In this document: piece after piece, positions 1-11,277 of the stretch | Numbering within the stretch: position 1 is the stretch's first letter | How the letters are laid out: each line of letters opens with the position of its first letter | Assembly: GCA_030686995.1 (NCBI GenBank) | Contig: CM060696.1 | Location: 113,270,949-113,334,948 of the forward strand | From: Artemisia argyi | Taxonomy: Eukaryota > Streptophyta > Magnoliopsida > Asterales > Asteraceae | Length of the DNA stretch: 64,000 nt | Direction of reading: 5' to 3' | The notes under the pieces: generated by a model | Databases searched by the model: none | Told to the model about the DNA's origin: nothing | What the model saw: the letters and a program-made list of their open reading frames with translations, nothing else | Program-made: the position numbers and the translations under genes

Positions 1-1575
1 TTTCCGAGTGATAATTTTCTTCAAAATCTTAACAGCCCATTTTAGACCAAAGTCACTATATTATAGTTATGATTTACTAAGACCAAGAGGTCTAATGACC
101 TAAAGCCGAGACCACAACCATGGCTAAAGCCAAGGTTGAGTCTCAAGACCATGGAAAAATGACCAAGGTCACGGCGAAGCCATGACTAAATGACCATATA
201 AACATACTTAGGCGAAAACATGAAACAAGGAGTTGACGATAACTTGAACAAACAATTTGGATCTACTCCACCTAAAGTACCATGAGATACAAGTTATAAT
301 AAACTTACCCTAATAACAATCTTCATGTACAAATAGACTTTCCTAAGTTTATTCAAATAATGGACATGTAACTTTTCGGATCAAAACTTATACATTTGTT
401 ATCAAATACTACAATAGTAGGGAGCCTCATGTGAGGAGTTCATTAAGTAAGCCGTCGAGATGAGTTGTGGATTTACGAATTAAAGTGTCCTGGATCCTCG
501 AACGTTTACTCCATGACTTCTGAATTATGTCGGCCCGAACGGTAGTAAGAGATATACAACCTATACATGTTTCATAAACCATTTATATTCAAAGACTTAC
601 ACTATATACTAAGTACTACATCATGAACATTATGCAAGACATATATAGGCAATTTTTTGTATTCTTAGACGTTACTCCAAACCTAAGTCGCAACGTTCTA
701 TTATAGGCTGCTCTTAGAGACTTTCACGATTCGACTACCACTTTGATTTCACATCACTTAAGCTTAAGGTGAGTCATAGCCCCTACTTTTTCATACTTGT
801 TTTAACTCTTTGGGGGAGATACATGCACAACTACTTGCTTACTTGTACAAATACTCTTAAACATTTATACTTGATTGGCATTATACTTGATTGCGTTATA
901 CATACTTGTTACACTATACTTGCTTAATTTAAATACAAGATTCGTATTTACATGCATACATAATACTCTATTTTGTCAGAGAGGTATTGGTAGTACTCAT
1001 GGGAAGATGCCCCCTACCCTTGTGTCTATACTTGACCTTGGATGACGTAGTACCATTTGGGAAGATGCCCCCGCCTTTGTGTCTATTCTTGACCTTGGGT
1101 GAATATAATCTGGTGCATTGTATAAACTAACTTTTAGCAGTGGGTTGTGGACATACAGGTTGCAAGTCTCTTATGGCGGGACTTGCAACTGAGTGGATTC
1201 TCAATGCCTTTGCTGTGTGAACATTCTTTTGAGGCTTTTTCAACTGTTTTAAGACAAACTCTATGAACTCACCAACCATTGTGTTGACACTTTAGCATGT
1301 TTATCTCAGGTCTATAAGGTGATAGCTGTTGCATGGAGCATAGAGTCGCTTGGCATGTTTTGAAGACTTATGCTTTTATCTTTACCATTCGATATGTCTT
1401 AAAACTCTTATGTATTGTATTATGGAACTCAAGTTTGTAACTCAGAATTTATTAATCGAATGGTAACTTTTCAAAACGTCTCATTTAGAGTTCGTTTTCT
1501 ATACCTTGTACTTTGTATTATGAAGTAGCACCCCTATGACACAGTCTTCCGCTGCGGTATTTTGGGGGTGTTACA
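1..1575 (+). mobile_element. LTR of a chromovirus-like Ty3/gypsy element, 5' part outside the window
   Basis: The segment ends in GGGGGTGTTACA, the usual end of this LTR class. It shares ordered blocks with the complete LTR at 7130-10540: the GGTGAGTCATAGCCC block near 768, the block near 1138-1230 beginning AGCAGTGGGTTGTG, and the block near 1258-1300 about ACTCACCAACC. No initiator-Met primer-binding site follows 1575, so this is a 3' LTR or a solo LTR. A roughly 65-bp duplication (GGGAAGATGCCCCC blocks) lies at about 985-1095, where the other LTR has a different 61-bp duplication. The LTR class is inferred; the homology between the two LTRs is seen directly. Confidence 0.75.
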
Positions 1576-2076
1576 TCTTCCTTGCAGCCACCCAAATATC
1601 TTAGTCGTTATTCTGCAAAAATTAAGCATCCACCAAGTCACAACCCTATCTCTTCAAGACGGCATTTCTTTATCTCTTCAAGACGACGTTTCTTTTATTC
1701 TTGCAACCAAGTCACAGCCACCGAATATATGAGAAAAAAGTGAAAAAAAGGGGAAAACGCCACAAATAAACGGGATAACGCGACCCCCGGTGATCTTCTC
1801 GCGCCGTGGCGTTGCGTTTTCCGGGATAATCTCGGCTGTTCATGATGGCTTAGCACTCGAAAACGCAAGGAACGATACCCGCATGGCGCCGTCGTGTTGC
1901 GTTTTAGCGGAAAACGCCTCTCAAAACGCAGGGTACCATCCCCTCTAAGCATGATAAAGAGCACTTAACATTGTGCTATATGATATTCTCATATTGATAG
2001 TTATTTGATTTTGTTATTTGTAGCGTTTAAAGGCTATGTTTAAAAGTTAAAAACATCTATTAAAAATGATACATTT
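1576..2076. other. Non-genic stretch with inverted AAAACGC-type repeats
   Basis: There is no convincing gene. At 1750-1945 several GGAAAACGC/GCGTTTTCC blocks occur in both orientations around GC-rich sequence. This suggests a degraded small DNA element, but I could not define its ends. Confidence 0.4.
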
Positions 2077-2085
2077 AGTTGGTTG
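2077..2085. repeat. SINE target-site duplication, left copy (right copy 2373-2381)
   Basis: AGTTGGTTG is repeated exactly on both sides of the SINE. Confidence 0.85.
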
Positions 2086-2372
2086 GGCAGGTCTTATTCA
2101 GTTAAGCGTGCCTAGTGGAGAGTAGTACCGGTTTTGGTGACCAAACCGGGAAGTCCTCCCTTGTGGACCACTGCCCTGTCGGTACGATTTCAAAGTCCTT
2201 CAATGAAGGTTTCAACCCACAAGGGTTCGAATCTGGAGAAGGCAGGGTTTACTTCAATTTAAGTGTCGTGCCTTCGGGCGGCTTAAGTTGAAGGTTTTCC
2301 CCCATCGGGTTTCAAATTGGACTTCGATTTTCCAAATGAAAGTCAATTTAAAAAAAAAAAAAAAAAAAAAAA
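2086..2372 (+). mobile_element. tRNA-derived SINE with poly(A) tail and 9-bp target duplication
   Basis: A 287-bp insertion is flanked by the same 9 bases, AGTTGGTTG, at 2077-2085 and 2373-2381. It ends in a run of about 22 A. An A-box-like sequence (TGCCTAGTGG, about 2109-2118) and a B-box-like sequence (GGTACGATTTC, about 2180) fit a tRNA-derived pol III promoter. A second B-box-like GGTTCGAATC lies at 2224-2233. Target duplication plus poly(A) shows retroposition; the tRNA origin is inferred from the boxes. I do not assign a named family. Confidence 0.75.
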
Positions 2373-2381
2373 AGTTGGTTG

Positions 2382-2761
2382 ACACTAGTTAAGTTCAAAG
2401 TTAAGTTGAGTTTTTATCTTTTTTTAATTAGCTTGTTAATTGAGGTGTGATGTCTTGTACTGTATTTTTTTATTTTATTTATTTATTTTTATTTTTTTTT
2501 TTTTTTTGTGGTCACTAATAAAATGTTGTTTTTCTTAAAAAAAAGAAAAGAAAAAGGAAGTGAATTGTTATGTCAAAATTTCTTAAATCTATACTACATA
2601 TAATGTAAAAATGGTCAATGTGGAATGTTGAGTTTTCAACAATAGTCAAATGAGAGAGAGAAAGTGAGATGTAATTAATACTCTTATTAAAACACCTCAA
2701 TACTTAAAAGGACAATTATTTATTCACATTGGACAACCAAATTAAAGCATATCTACCAAAT
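2382..2761. other. AT-rich spacer, nothing recognised
   Basis: The stretch holds poly(T) and A-rich tracts and no supported gene. The short open frame on the minus strand here has low complexity and no motif. Confidence 0.4.
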
Positions 2762-3173
2762 TAAATACAACCAATTCAAACACAAATCGGGTTGACCCGG
2801 GACGCTTTAAACCCGGCGGGTTGACCCAACTTAATTTGACCCGTTTTCGACCCAACCTAGCAAGTTGACCCGGTTTAAATACAACCAATTCAAAGACATA
2901 TCGGGTTGACCCGGGATGCTTCAAACCCAGCGGGTTGACCCAGTTTAATTTGCCCCGTTTTCGACCCAACCTAGCAAGTTGACCCTGTTTAAATCGACCT
3001 ATTTTTTGACCGAAACGGTTCAACCGGTTGAACCACCCGGGTCGAACCGGGTTTCAAAACATTATCCATTACTTAAAGGTAAAATGATTTATTCACATTG
3101 TACAACCAATTAAAAACATATATACCAAATTAAATACAACCAATTAAAACACAAACCGGGTTGACCCGGGACG
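2762..3173. repeat. 114-bp tandem repeat rich in GGGTTGACCCGGG
   Basis: One unit starts at 2762 (TAAATACAACCAATTC) and a close copy starts 114 bp later at 2876. A third, partial copy starts near 3131 and is cut at 3173 by the LTR of the next element. Each unit repeats the phrases CGGGTTGACCCGGG, GGGTTGACCCA and CGACCCAACCTAGCAAGTTGACC. Confidence 0.75.
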
Positions 3174-4589
3174 TGATGAGGCGAAAAATGAACCACTTTT
3201 AGGGGGTCATTTAAGCCCGAATCCGACTTTATTTGATCAAATATTGCCCTAAATCGTTCCTTTTGTGATTTTAAGTACTTTGGGAGAGAAATCTGGAAAA
3301 GGAAGCAATTCGGACGTTTTTGGAGCATAAAAGTGAAGAAAACGCCAAAGTCTTAATTTTCCATGCTGGGAACAGTAGGTGACGGCGTCAAGAGCAAATC
3401 CTTGACGGCGTCAAGAGCAAATTTCAATAATTTCCATGACGACCCAGAAGAGTTTTGATGGCGTCACGTAGGAAGGGCGTCAAGAGTAAATGAGTCGTGA
3501 CGGCCTGGAAGTACTTAAGTCTTGACGGCGTCAGAAATGGATCTAGGCAGTCCGAGGAGAGTTTTGGCGGCGAGGTGACGGCGTCACAAGATTACTCTTG
3601 ACGCCGTCAAACCTATTTTTCTATATATAGTTTTCTAATTTTTCACATAAAAAGAGAGAAGTTTTGGGAGAAACCCTAAGTACGATTTTGGTGTAGCTTT
3701 ACAGGTTTTTCAAGGGTTCCAACCCCTTGATACCTTGCATGATTAATCAAGATAAGTGTTCTACTAATTCAATCAATATGTCTATGTGTTGGTTGTCTAT
3801 ATCATGTTCTTATCTTAATTCTATCATGCTAGGCTAGATCTCTTTTGTGTTTGCTTAGATCTAATGAAACCTAGATATTGATTATGTGTTGATTACTTGT
3901 TTATTCTTGTTTTGGATGAATGATTTATATGTTAGGCTTAAGAAAATTGGCAGATCTCCAAATGGTAACATGCTTGAACGTCTTAAGAAACATGAACCGA
4001 GGCGCACTAGGTCTTTATTGGTTGTATTTAATGCATGAGCCACTGTTTACAATCCCTATAGTTGTGCTGGGCATGGTGTAGGAGGAGATAAGAGCTCATA
4101 GAATTGGGGAGTTATGTGTGCCACCCCATGAATGGTATTAAGGAATACGATCCGTCATCCATGCAATTATAACATGTAATTAACGTGTAAAAGATATTTA
4201 GGGAGTAGTGAAATCTAAGTAAACACATTTTCTCCAATTACTGCTCACAACCTTAGTTTAATTAGCTTAATTTCATTTTTTGTATTTTATTTTGATTGCA
4301 TCTTAGTATTGGGTTAGTTGAATAGCAACTAATTCCGCTCACTCTTCCAAAACCCGAGATTTTAATTTGCTTTCTAAAAAATATAAAAACACAAAAAGAA
4401 TCATCCCTCACCTTTAGAACTAGTATTTAGGCTTTCTAATCCTAGCGACACTATTCCTAAGCTGAACGATCAATCCCCCGGTACTTGTCACTATACTATA
4501 CTACAACGATCAGGTACACTGCCTGGTGGGGATTGTAAGCTTCTCGAGATCCCTCGAGAGGTAAAGCCTGTTGCGATTCCCATGCATCA
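3174..4589 (+). mobile_element. 5' LTR of a non-autonomous LARD-like retroelement
   Basis: The segment opens with TGATGAGGCG directly after the interrupted tandem repeat and ends ...TGCATCA. A primer-binding-like site follows within seven bases. Length is 1416 bp. Its first 450 bp carry the TGACGGCGTCA palindromes annotated separately. No matching 3' LTR is present; a chromovirus end replaces it near 7.1 kb. Confidence 0.7.
3380..3609. repeat. Clustered TGACG-N-CGTCA palindromes in the LTR
   Basis: Exact TGACG[G/C]CGTCA copies start at 3380, 3403, 3523, 3576 and 3599. Degenerate copies lie at 3437, 3456 and 3498. Two pairs (3380/3403 and 3576/3599) are spaced exactly 23 bp. Two more copies, again 23 bp apart, start at 6077 and 6100 in the 3' part of the same element. 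TGACG is the core recognised by plant TGA-type bZIP factors; a regulatory role is inference. Confidence 0.7.
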
Positions 4590-4595
4590 AGTTTT

Positions 4596-4614
4596 TGGTG
4601 CCGCAGCCCGGGGA
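4596..4614 (+). promoter_or_regulatory. Degenerate primer-binding site
   Basis: TGGTGCCGCAGCCCGGGGA resembles the site TGGCGCCGCTGCCGGGGA at 45732 and follows the LTR end by a short spacer. It is expected to pair with the 3' end of a tRNA, probably tRNA-Asp as in Athila/Tat elements. The extra and changed bases suggest decay. Confidence 0.55.
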
Positions 4615-4740
4615 ATAGTTATTGTCTAGGTTAGAATTTCTTTTTATTAGGTCTACTTGCTAGATTCCTTTCTAGTAAGATTTTATTTTTAGGTTCTCTT
4701 TAGTCTATCTATTTCTTTGTGTCTTTGTTCGTAAACTATT

Positions 4741-5601
4741 TTGATGGATAACAATAACATTGATCGTTTGATTCCTGTTATTCGTGTTTTTCGTCGTAGG
4801 ATCTTCCAAATGCCCGCCCCACTTCCTTTAGTAGAAAATGAGAACCGACCTAACCTCTCACCCAACCACCACTTTGACAATAATTCTGAGCTAGAAGAGT
4901 CTGATCATGATGATGACCGTAGGGCTAGTCCTTTTTACTATTCAGACTCCGATGAGAATCTTGATGATGGTGACGTGATTAATGAGGATAGAATGGAAGA
5001 GGAAATAAAACCTCTTAGGTATGTCGACCCTAGAACTAGGATTGAGTGCGATAGTTCATTTAACATGCAATTCCCTTGTAAGATCGGATTTAAGAGCTTT
5101 AACGCCTATCTCAACTCATCTCTTCCAATGAACATAATCTCACGCAATGAATATAATAAAATCATGGTAAATGAGTTATAATACAAAGGAGAAAACATTA
5201 TTGCTAGGGCAATACCATTGCATGTGTTTGTAGGAAGTTTGGTTTATCTTGTTGAGTTCATGGTTATGGAGAATTTAGGAGAATTTATTGATGATAAATT
5301 GACCCAAGTTGTGTTTGGAAGACCTTTCAAACGGTTGACCAACCTCGATGAAAAACTCCTAGAAGGGTTAATTACATTCTCGGATGGGAATGAAGATTTT
5401 GTTTATCAGATGCCCCGCACACACCCTAGGTTCAAGGACTTCTCCATGGAAAAGTGTAGTAGGTATCCGCCTATAGAAATGTTAAGTGAAAATGATAAGA
5501 GAAAAGGACTTAAGTATACTCATGAAAAGAATAAAAGATACTATCGCGGGTGCTTAGAGTTAGGAGATGATTATAAGAAAGATGAGGCGACTATTAGATG
5601 A
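4741..5601 (+). pseudogene. Single ORF of a non-autonomous LTR retroelement, broken by one stop
   Basis: One frame runs 287 codons from ATG 4741 to TGA 5599-5601 with a single in-frame TAA at 5179-5181. The N-terminal part is acidic and poorly structured (runs of D/E around residues 55-95). The C-terminal part begins near a NIISRNEYNKIM segment and contains a beta-rich block (HVFVGSLVYLVEFMVME, then TQVVFGRPFK, then YQMPRTHPRFK). I recall this block from ORFs of non-autonomous retroelements in Asteraceae, where it resembles the region around a retroviral-type protease. I see no catalytic D-S/T-G triad, reverse transcriptase or integrase, so mobility must depend on another element. Function is not established. 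Confidence 0.6.
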
Positions 5602-7095
5602 CTCACACTTGGTTATGTGAGCATAAGCGATACACGTTAACCCATGACCTTGAGTCTAGCTACAAGACTCGTAAATAAAGAAAAGCGCTTCTTGGGAGGC
5701 AACCCATGTTTTGTGTGATTTTATTTGTTTGTTTGTTATTTGCTTCCGTATGCATGTTTTATTTTTATTGTTGGTTGATCATGTTTCTAAACTAAATAGT
5801 AGAAACACTTTACTTTGTTGTTTTGGCCTAGTCTTAACTCCACCTAAAGGTATTTTTGCAAAAGATAAGTGTAAGGGGAAACCTCAAATATGTTTTTAAG
5901 AAACAAACCGATCATGATTCTCCACAATATTAAACGAACATGTATATTCGTATTTGTTAGAGTCAAATGCTTGTATTGAGTCATAATGAAGTTTTGCAGG
6001 ATTTTCCAGGAAGTAGGACCAAGTTTTTCCAGAAATTTTCCGGAAACTTAACATAAGAATTTCTGCAGGTCCATTCTGACGGCGTCAGGGGTTTACTCTT
6101 GACGGCGTCAGGAGTTAAAATCTGGAAATTTTACCGGTTTTGTTTTTTCTAACGGAGTCTTATGGTTTTTGTGAATTATTAAGTTTTATAATCTCCAGGA
6201 GATCTGCAAACTTCATTCCACAAGCATTATATCTTATCTTGTTTTCTAAGATTTAGAAACTTATATAGAATGCCGCCGATTTTACGCGAGGTTGTCTTGT
6301 CTATGTTGTCAGGTTTTACAGGTTATGTATGACAAGAAGATGATTTATATTCTGGAAGGGAAGCTTTGATTGTTCGTTTTCTTGGAGGAAGATTTAACCT
6401 GGCCATCCTATTATCCATACCGAGCGAATCAGGGGAGTATTTGATTTCATTCTCTTTACTTTCTCACTTTTACATTCTTTACTTGAACATTGGGGACAAT
6501 GTTCATCTTAAGTGTAAGGGGAGGGTAAAAAGATGATACCTTACATATGCACTTTCGCTTGAGTTTGTTTTGTTTGATAGTAGATGTGTAATAAAACTAT
6601 GAGAAATACTTGTTAGTGCAATTTTAGCGCCAAATTTAAATTTTTTTTTACAACATTTAGGAGTGAAACTTTAGCCATAGCAAGCGTCTCATGGATAGGA
6701 GATTGTATTACTAGCACATAACCGTATATTCAGAAAAATTTTCCACCCAAATATGTGAGGTTCGCCTTTATATTTGATAGGAAAAGCATTCATTATTAGT
6801 GCTTATGAGTGTACCGGTAGCATTTAGATTCTAGAACTTGCGTTAGTGATGCATCCCGAGACCGCTAGTGAGACTACATTCGTGTGGTAGGATTTACTAC
6901 ATGATAAGAGGCATTAGGATTACCCTTGTGTTAAACCCGTATCATAATTACTTGACCATTTAAGTCATATTACTTGGCTAGTTAAGTCAACTAATTTTCA
7001 ACATCTTGTGAACCGCCGCCTGGAAGCACGTCAACTGGTCATTTCATCTCATGAATCTTCACCTTTATAACACTTCAGAGACCAACACAAACTGA
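5602..7095 (+). mobile_element. 3' non-coding part of the LARD-like element
   Basis: There is no open frame of weight. The phrase CTTGGGAGGCAACCCATG at about 5690 and, near 6490-6535, GGGGACAATGTTCATC followed by the purine-rich AGTGTAAGGGGAGGG are landmarks I associate with such elements. Two TGACGGCGTCA palindromes lie at 6077 and 6100. The expected 3' LTR is absent: by 7096 the sequence belongs to a chromovirus 3' end. The exact junction between about 6540 and 7095 cannot be placed by eye. Confidence 0.5.
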
Positions 7096-7129
7096 ACTTC
7101 GGGACGAAGTTCCTTTTAGAGGGGAAGAA
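7096..7129 (+). promoter_or_regulatory. Chromovirus 3' end and polypurine tract
   Basis: The sequence preceding the LTR contains GACGAAGTTCC and then AGAGGGGAAGAA, the usual polypurine tract that abuts TGTCACAAC in Tekay/Del-type chromoviruses. No pol sequence remains upstream. Confidence 0.65.
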
Positions 7130-9303
7130 TGTCACAACTCGTAATTTCATGTTCTGCTTCAAACGTCGAAATTCCAATTTTTATCTCGGAAAGTTACTAT
7201 TCACTTTTACTATTCACAAAACACTATTCATGTCCTAAATTTTTATTTCATATTCTCGTAAGTTAAACTATTTTAATGATAATCCGAGAGTTTGACGCTC
7301 GTCGGGTCATTTCTGTAAAAATCACGAAGCCGTGTCCGAGATTTACATTCAGGTTTAAATGTCCTTCCGGCATTCCGATATGTCTGTAAAACAATATAAA
7401 CTATAGAAATATGATTTTCTTCCATTTTACGACAATTCTAAAAGTTTTGAAATTTTACGTTTTCCAGTTCAGCGTTTTACGCGAATTCCGCGTTTTTAAC
7501 CCGCGTTTCCAGTTTTAGCAGCGTTTAAGCAACCCGATGGAACATACCATTCATCTTATATTTTATTATGGAGTATTTTGACAAGTTTATTCATTCTTTC
7601 AAGTTTCATATTTTTACGATACCCGAATTTACGTTTCGCGGTTTAAAACTTTACGTTTTGCGATTAACGGAACCAAAACCGACTCCGTGAACTAGATTTT
7701 ACCAAGCTTCTTACATACTCTTCCTATTTTTTTCACATGTGCCGCCCCCCCCCCCCCCCCCCATCCACATGCTTCTTCCACTTGATCACTTATTTACAAA
7801 AATGCCATTTAAACTAGATATTTACCAAAGTTATCAAATCAAACTTTGTATCCTCATTTTTTCTTAGCAATTTTGATCATTCTCTCTTTCTCCTCTCCAT
7901 AAGCCACGACCAAACAATGAACACCATCAATCCACCATTGATTTTTGGAGATCAAGGCATTTTATTGTTCCTTTAATGATTCTTATTAGGGTTTTGAAAT
8001 AAAAACTCAAGATTATTAAGTTTTCATCATCCAAATCCACTAATCATTGCTAAGTAAGTTTTCAAACTCTTTTTCATGATTTCTTCATGTTATCTTCATG
8101 ATTATATAATTTCCATTCAAGATTTCATGCATATGCTAGCTTATACCACTTTATTTTATAAACTTTTAACTTATAAACCCTAGATATAGATTATATGGAT
8201 AACCCTTGTTAGATCTAGTTGATTGGTGATGTTTAAGACCCCATGACACCTTGAGAAGGTGTATGGTAGGAATAGACTAGATTTGTGGTGATTGGAAGTG
8301 ATTTGGGTGGATTAGAAACTAGTTTGGAACCTTATAATTGATTTTTAAACGTATATATATACCTACTGTCCTGAATTGTCAAATCCAGAAAACTCAGGGG
8401 TTTCCGGGTAACTTTGGGCTAAATATTTAGAAAATACTTTCAAAAACGAAGCCGTGGGCGAAAGAACGGATTAAAACGAGTTTATAACGAAGGAGATATG
8501 ATTTTTTCAAGTTTAACGACGAAAACTATTTTCTGAAAATTGTACATGCTGTCCCACGATTTTCAATGGGCAATCTGAGGTGTAAAACTTGATCTAGCCA
8601 TCCCAACTTATCAAAAATATATTAGTATGTTGTCCCACGATTTCGGGGATATAAAGAACGTAGAAAACAAGCTTATAACGACCAAGATATACACGTTTTA
8701 AAATCGGCGAAACTCTATTTATTTCCATCAGCTTTTTAGCGAAATATTACTAAGTATAGAAACAGTTTTTGTAAGACATCATGTTGAGAGCCAATTTACT
8801 CATTGATAAACTCATTTCTGGAAAATTTACATCATTGACAAAAAGTTAGTTCACCCAGCCTAGTTTTCAAAACATCCAGCCGTTTGTCAAAAGTATTTAT
8901 AACGAACAACTTATGGACTTCCAAACTTTCCCAAAAACTGCCCAGAATCTGCCAAAACAGCCCAAATACCTCACTTGACGGCTAATTATCTTTATGATCG
9001 AGACCTGTATGGACAAACTTCACTTCTGTGACTTTTTAGATATGGTGAAAATCTTCTCAAAACTACCGAGCTTCTTTCCTAACTCTTAATATTCACTATT
9101 TCACGACTAGTTTTACGAGACCATTTTGTCACTAATAGAAATAATACTTCTACGTACTAAATTCTAGATTTTCTAGAAATATTAACCAAGTACCCAATTT
9201 TATAACTAATGAAGTATTAGTGATTACAACTATATTTTCTTCACTACAAGGCATTATTTCAAGGATTACAACCCGAGGATTTCAACACGAACATTGATAC
9301 ATA

Positions 9304-9306
<3 letters not shown>

Positions 9307-9380
<74 letters not shown>
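9307..9380. repeat. TA dinucleotide microsatellite
   Basis: About 37 uninterrupted TA units. The tyrosine-isoleucine open frames on both strands here are artefacts of the repeat. Confidence 0.95.
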
Positions 9381-9381
<1 letters not shown>

Positions 9382-9754
9382 CAACTAGCTTTATTTTTCT
9401 AATAGCCATATTTTTCCTAAGTCTTGGAAAGTATATTATTTTGATAACAACAAGTATTTTTTTCAAGTTAAGAGTGGTATAGGAAACATGTGCATGGACA
9501 TTCATAACATCATTTCATGATCTAAAGTAGATCGTTCATCATTCATATTAGGTTGCGGTTTGAGATCGAACCTCATTTCTGTGTATCCACTTTATCATCG
9601 TAGCTATCGCATCAGGTGAGTCATAGCCCATACTCTTTTAAATTGTTTTGTTAACTTTTTGGGGGAGAATACATGCTCGTTTTTACATGAATTACTACTT
9701 GACCTTTTGAACTTGACTTAAACTTTTGAACTTAATGTACCGTACGTACTATGA

Positions 9755-9875
9755 CCTAAAGTCTCACCTTATTGGTGGAGCGTGCTAAGTCTCCCTTGTT
9801 TGGAGCGTTCTTAACCCTAAAGTCTCACCTTATTGGTGGAGCGTGCTAAGTCTCCCTTGTTTGGAGCGTTCTTAA
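9755..9875. repeat. 61-bp tandem duplication in the LTR
   Basis: CCTAAAGTCTCACCTTATTG... starts at 9755 and again at 9816, with copies identical over almost the whole unit. Confidence 0.9.
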
Positions 9876-10547
9876 TCGTATATAATAGTTGTATGATGTA
9901 CTGTTCGTACATTCGCATTGTTCGACACCTATTAGTAGTATGGATAGCGCTATTAGAGGTCGGCCAACCTCTCGTCCACCATGTTACGGGACGCATATTA
10001 TTTAATTAGGGGCTTTGCATGGCATACATTATTATATAGGTGGTGCTTATATTGTGACTTATTATGACCGCGGGTACTTGACTACTAAACATGCAACTAT
10101 ATTTTAGCAGTGGGTTGTGAACACACAGGTTACAAGTCTCTTATGGCGGGACTTGTAACTGAGTGGATTTACGATGCCTTTGCTGTGTGATCACTTTTCT
10201 ATATACTTTATTTGTTAAACAAACTCTATGAACTCACCAACCTCGTGTTGACACTTTAGCATGTATTTTCAGGTTTTAAGCAATGGCACACTACAGGAGG
10301 TTTTGGCAGGGCATGGCATGGTCATAGAAGACTCTGATATTCTTATGGGGACCGTTTTAAACTACTTTAAGGGCCTACTTCCGCATTACTTTTAACGATG
10401 TAAATTCATACTTTTGGTTAAACAATTTTATTTTAAATGATTCAAGTGCAAACCATTTTTGAACTAGTGTTGTGATATCAATTGAGTTACACCCCAGCTA
10501 CATGTATGCTTCCGCTGGACCTGATTTTGGGGGTGTGACACCAAACA

Positions 10548-10730
10548 ATTTCAAATGTGGGTGTCTATTTGCCTGACTCTGTTTTCTCCCATGGCCAGCT
10601 TTATGTGGCATTGTCTAGAGTGATTTCCCGTAGAACAACAAAGGTATTGGTTAATCCAGTAAAAGAGTTCCCTCAAGCAGGAATCTACACCTCGAATGTC
10701 GTTTATCAAGAAGTTTTACGCGAAGAGTAA
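10548..10730 (+). pseudogene. C-terminal end of a PIF1-like Helitron helicase
   Basis: The frame 10548-10730 (60 codons plus TAA) reads a typical Helitron helicase C-terminus: VGVYLPDSVFSHGQLYVALS, then SR, followed by a stretch ending at a natural stop. GQLYVALSR is helicase motif VI of the PIF1 family. The upstream part is cut off by the chromovirus LTR ending at 10540, so only the last exon piece remains. The intact protein would be the Rep/helicase transposase of an autonomous Helitron. Confidence 0.8.
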
Positions 10731-10986
10731 CGTGTGTTGTTAGTTTTTATTTCATAACTGATGTAATGTTTTACTTTCAATTTCATTAAATGTTTTTATA
10801 TGTTGTTTGATAGATGTTAAGAATTTTTTCTATACTTTAGTTATCGTGTAGTACAACCGTTTGCAATTATATTCTAATCGGTTCACGTTCTATTTTGAAC
10901 TCTACACAAAACACTCACCACAATATCACAAATCGTTAATTATCTGCCGCTAGGAATTCCGTTGCTATGCACGGGTACTCGCCTAG
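10731..10986 (+). mobile_element. Helitron 3' terminus
   Basis: The 3' flank of the helicase ends with an imperfect hairpin (CCGTTGC-TAT-GCACGG, about 10959-10974) followed 8 bp later by CTAG at 10983-10986 and then T. This is the Helitron 3' terminal signature (subterminal hairpin plus CTRR). Confidence 0.65.
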
Positions 10987-11070
10987 TATAACCATAAATG
11001 GACTATGTGTTTAGCGTTTTCTTTATTCTATCGCTTAGAAAAATTATTTAAATTAATAGACGAGAAATAA

Positions 11071-11277
11071 TGTTTAGCAAAAGTAGCTGTGAGCTGTGAG
11101 TAGTAGCCACAGCTCACTGGTTACCGCTCACAGCTTCATAAAGAAACAATGGAAAAATGAGCTTTCCTAATAAATAACAAAGCTCACAGCTCTCATGCTA
11201 AACGAACACTAAAAATCAAAAGCTCATTGTTCACAGCTCATTGCACCAAAAACCTCCAAAAAGCTTTGCGCTAAACA
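11071..11277. mobile_element. Putative hAT-type MITE
   Basis: TGTTTAGC at 11071 is mirrored by GCTAAACA ending at 11277, with matching AAAGTAGCT/AGCTTTG arms. The interior is rich in AGCTGTGAGC/GCTCACAGCT repeats in both orientations. No clear 8-bp target duplication was found, and a related TGTTTAGCG block at about 11004 may mean the true left end is further out. Confidence 0.5.

Larger units (their letters stand above)
7130..10540 (+). mobile_element. 3' LTR of a Tekay/Del-like chromovirus (3.4 kb)
   Basis: The LTR starts TGTCACAACT after a polypurine tract and ends GTGTGACA, giving perfect 7-bp terminal inverted repeats TGTCACA/TGTGACA. Length is 3411 bp. It shares ordered blocks with the LTR at 1-1575. 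Inside are a poly(C) run (about 7744-7762), a TA microsatellite (9307-9380) and a 61-bp tandem duplication (9755-9875). It interrupts a Helitron helicase reading frame that resumes at 10548. The matching 5' LTR and internal region are missing from the window. Confidence 0.8.

Noticed and set aside
7744..7762. Poly(C) runs here and at about 24086
   Set aside because: Homopolymer tracts of this kind are unstable and may be length artefacts; no function inferred.
9266..9505. Open frames on both strands coding for poly(Tyr-Ile)
   Set aside because: They are translations of a TA microsatellite. The same holds for 37771-37986.
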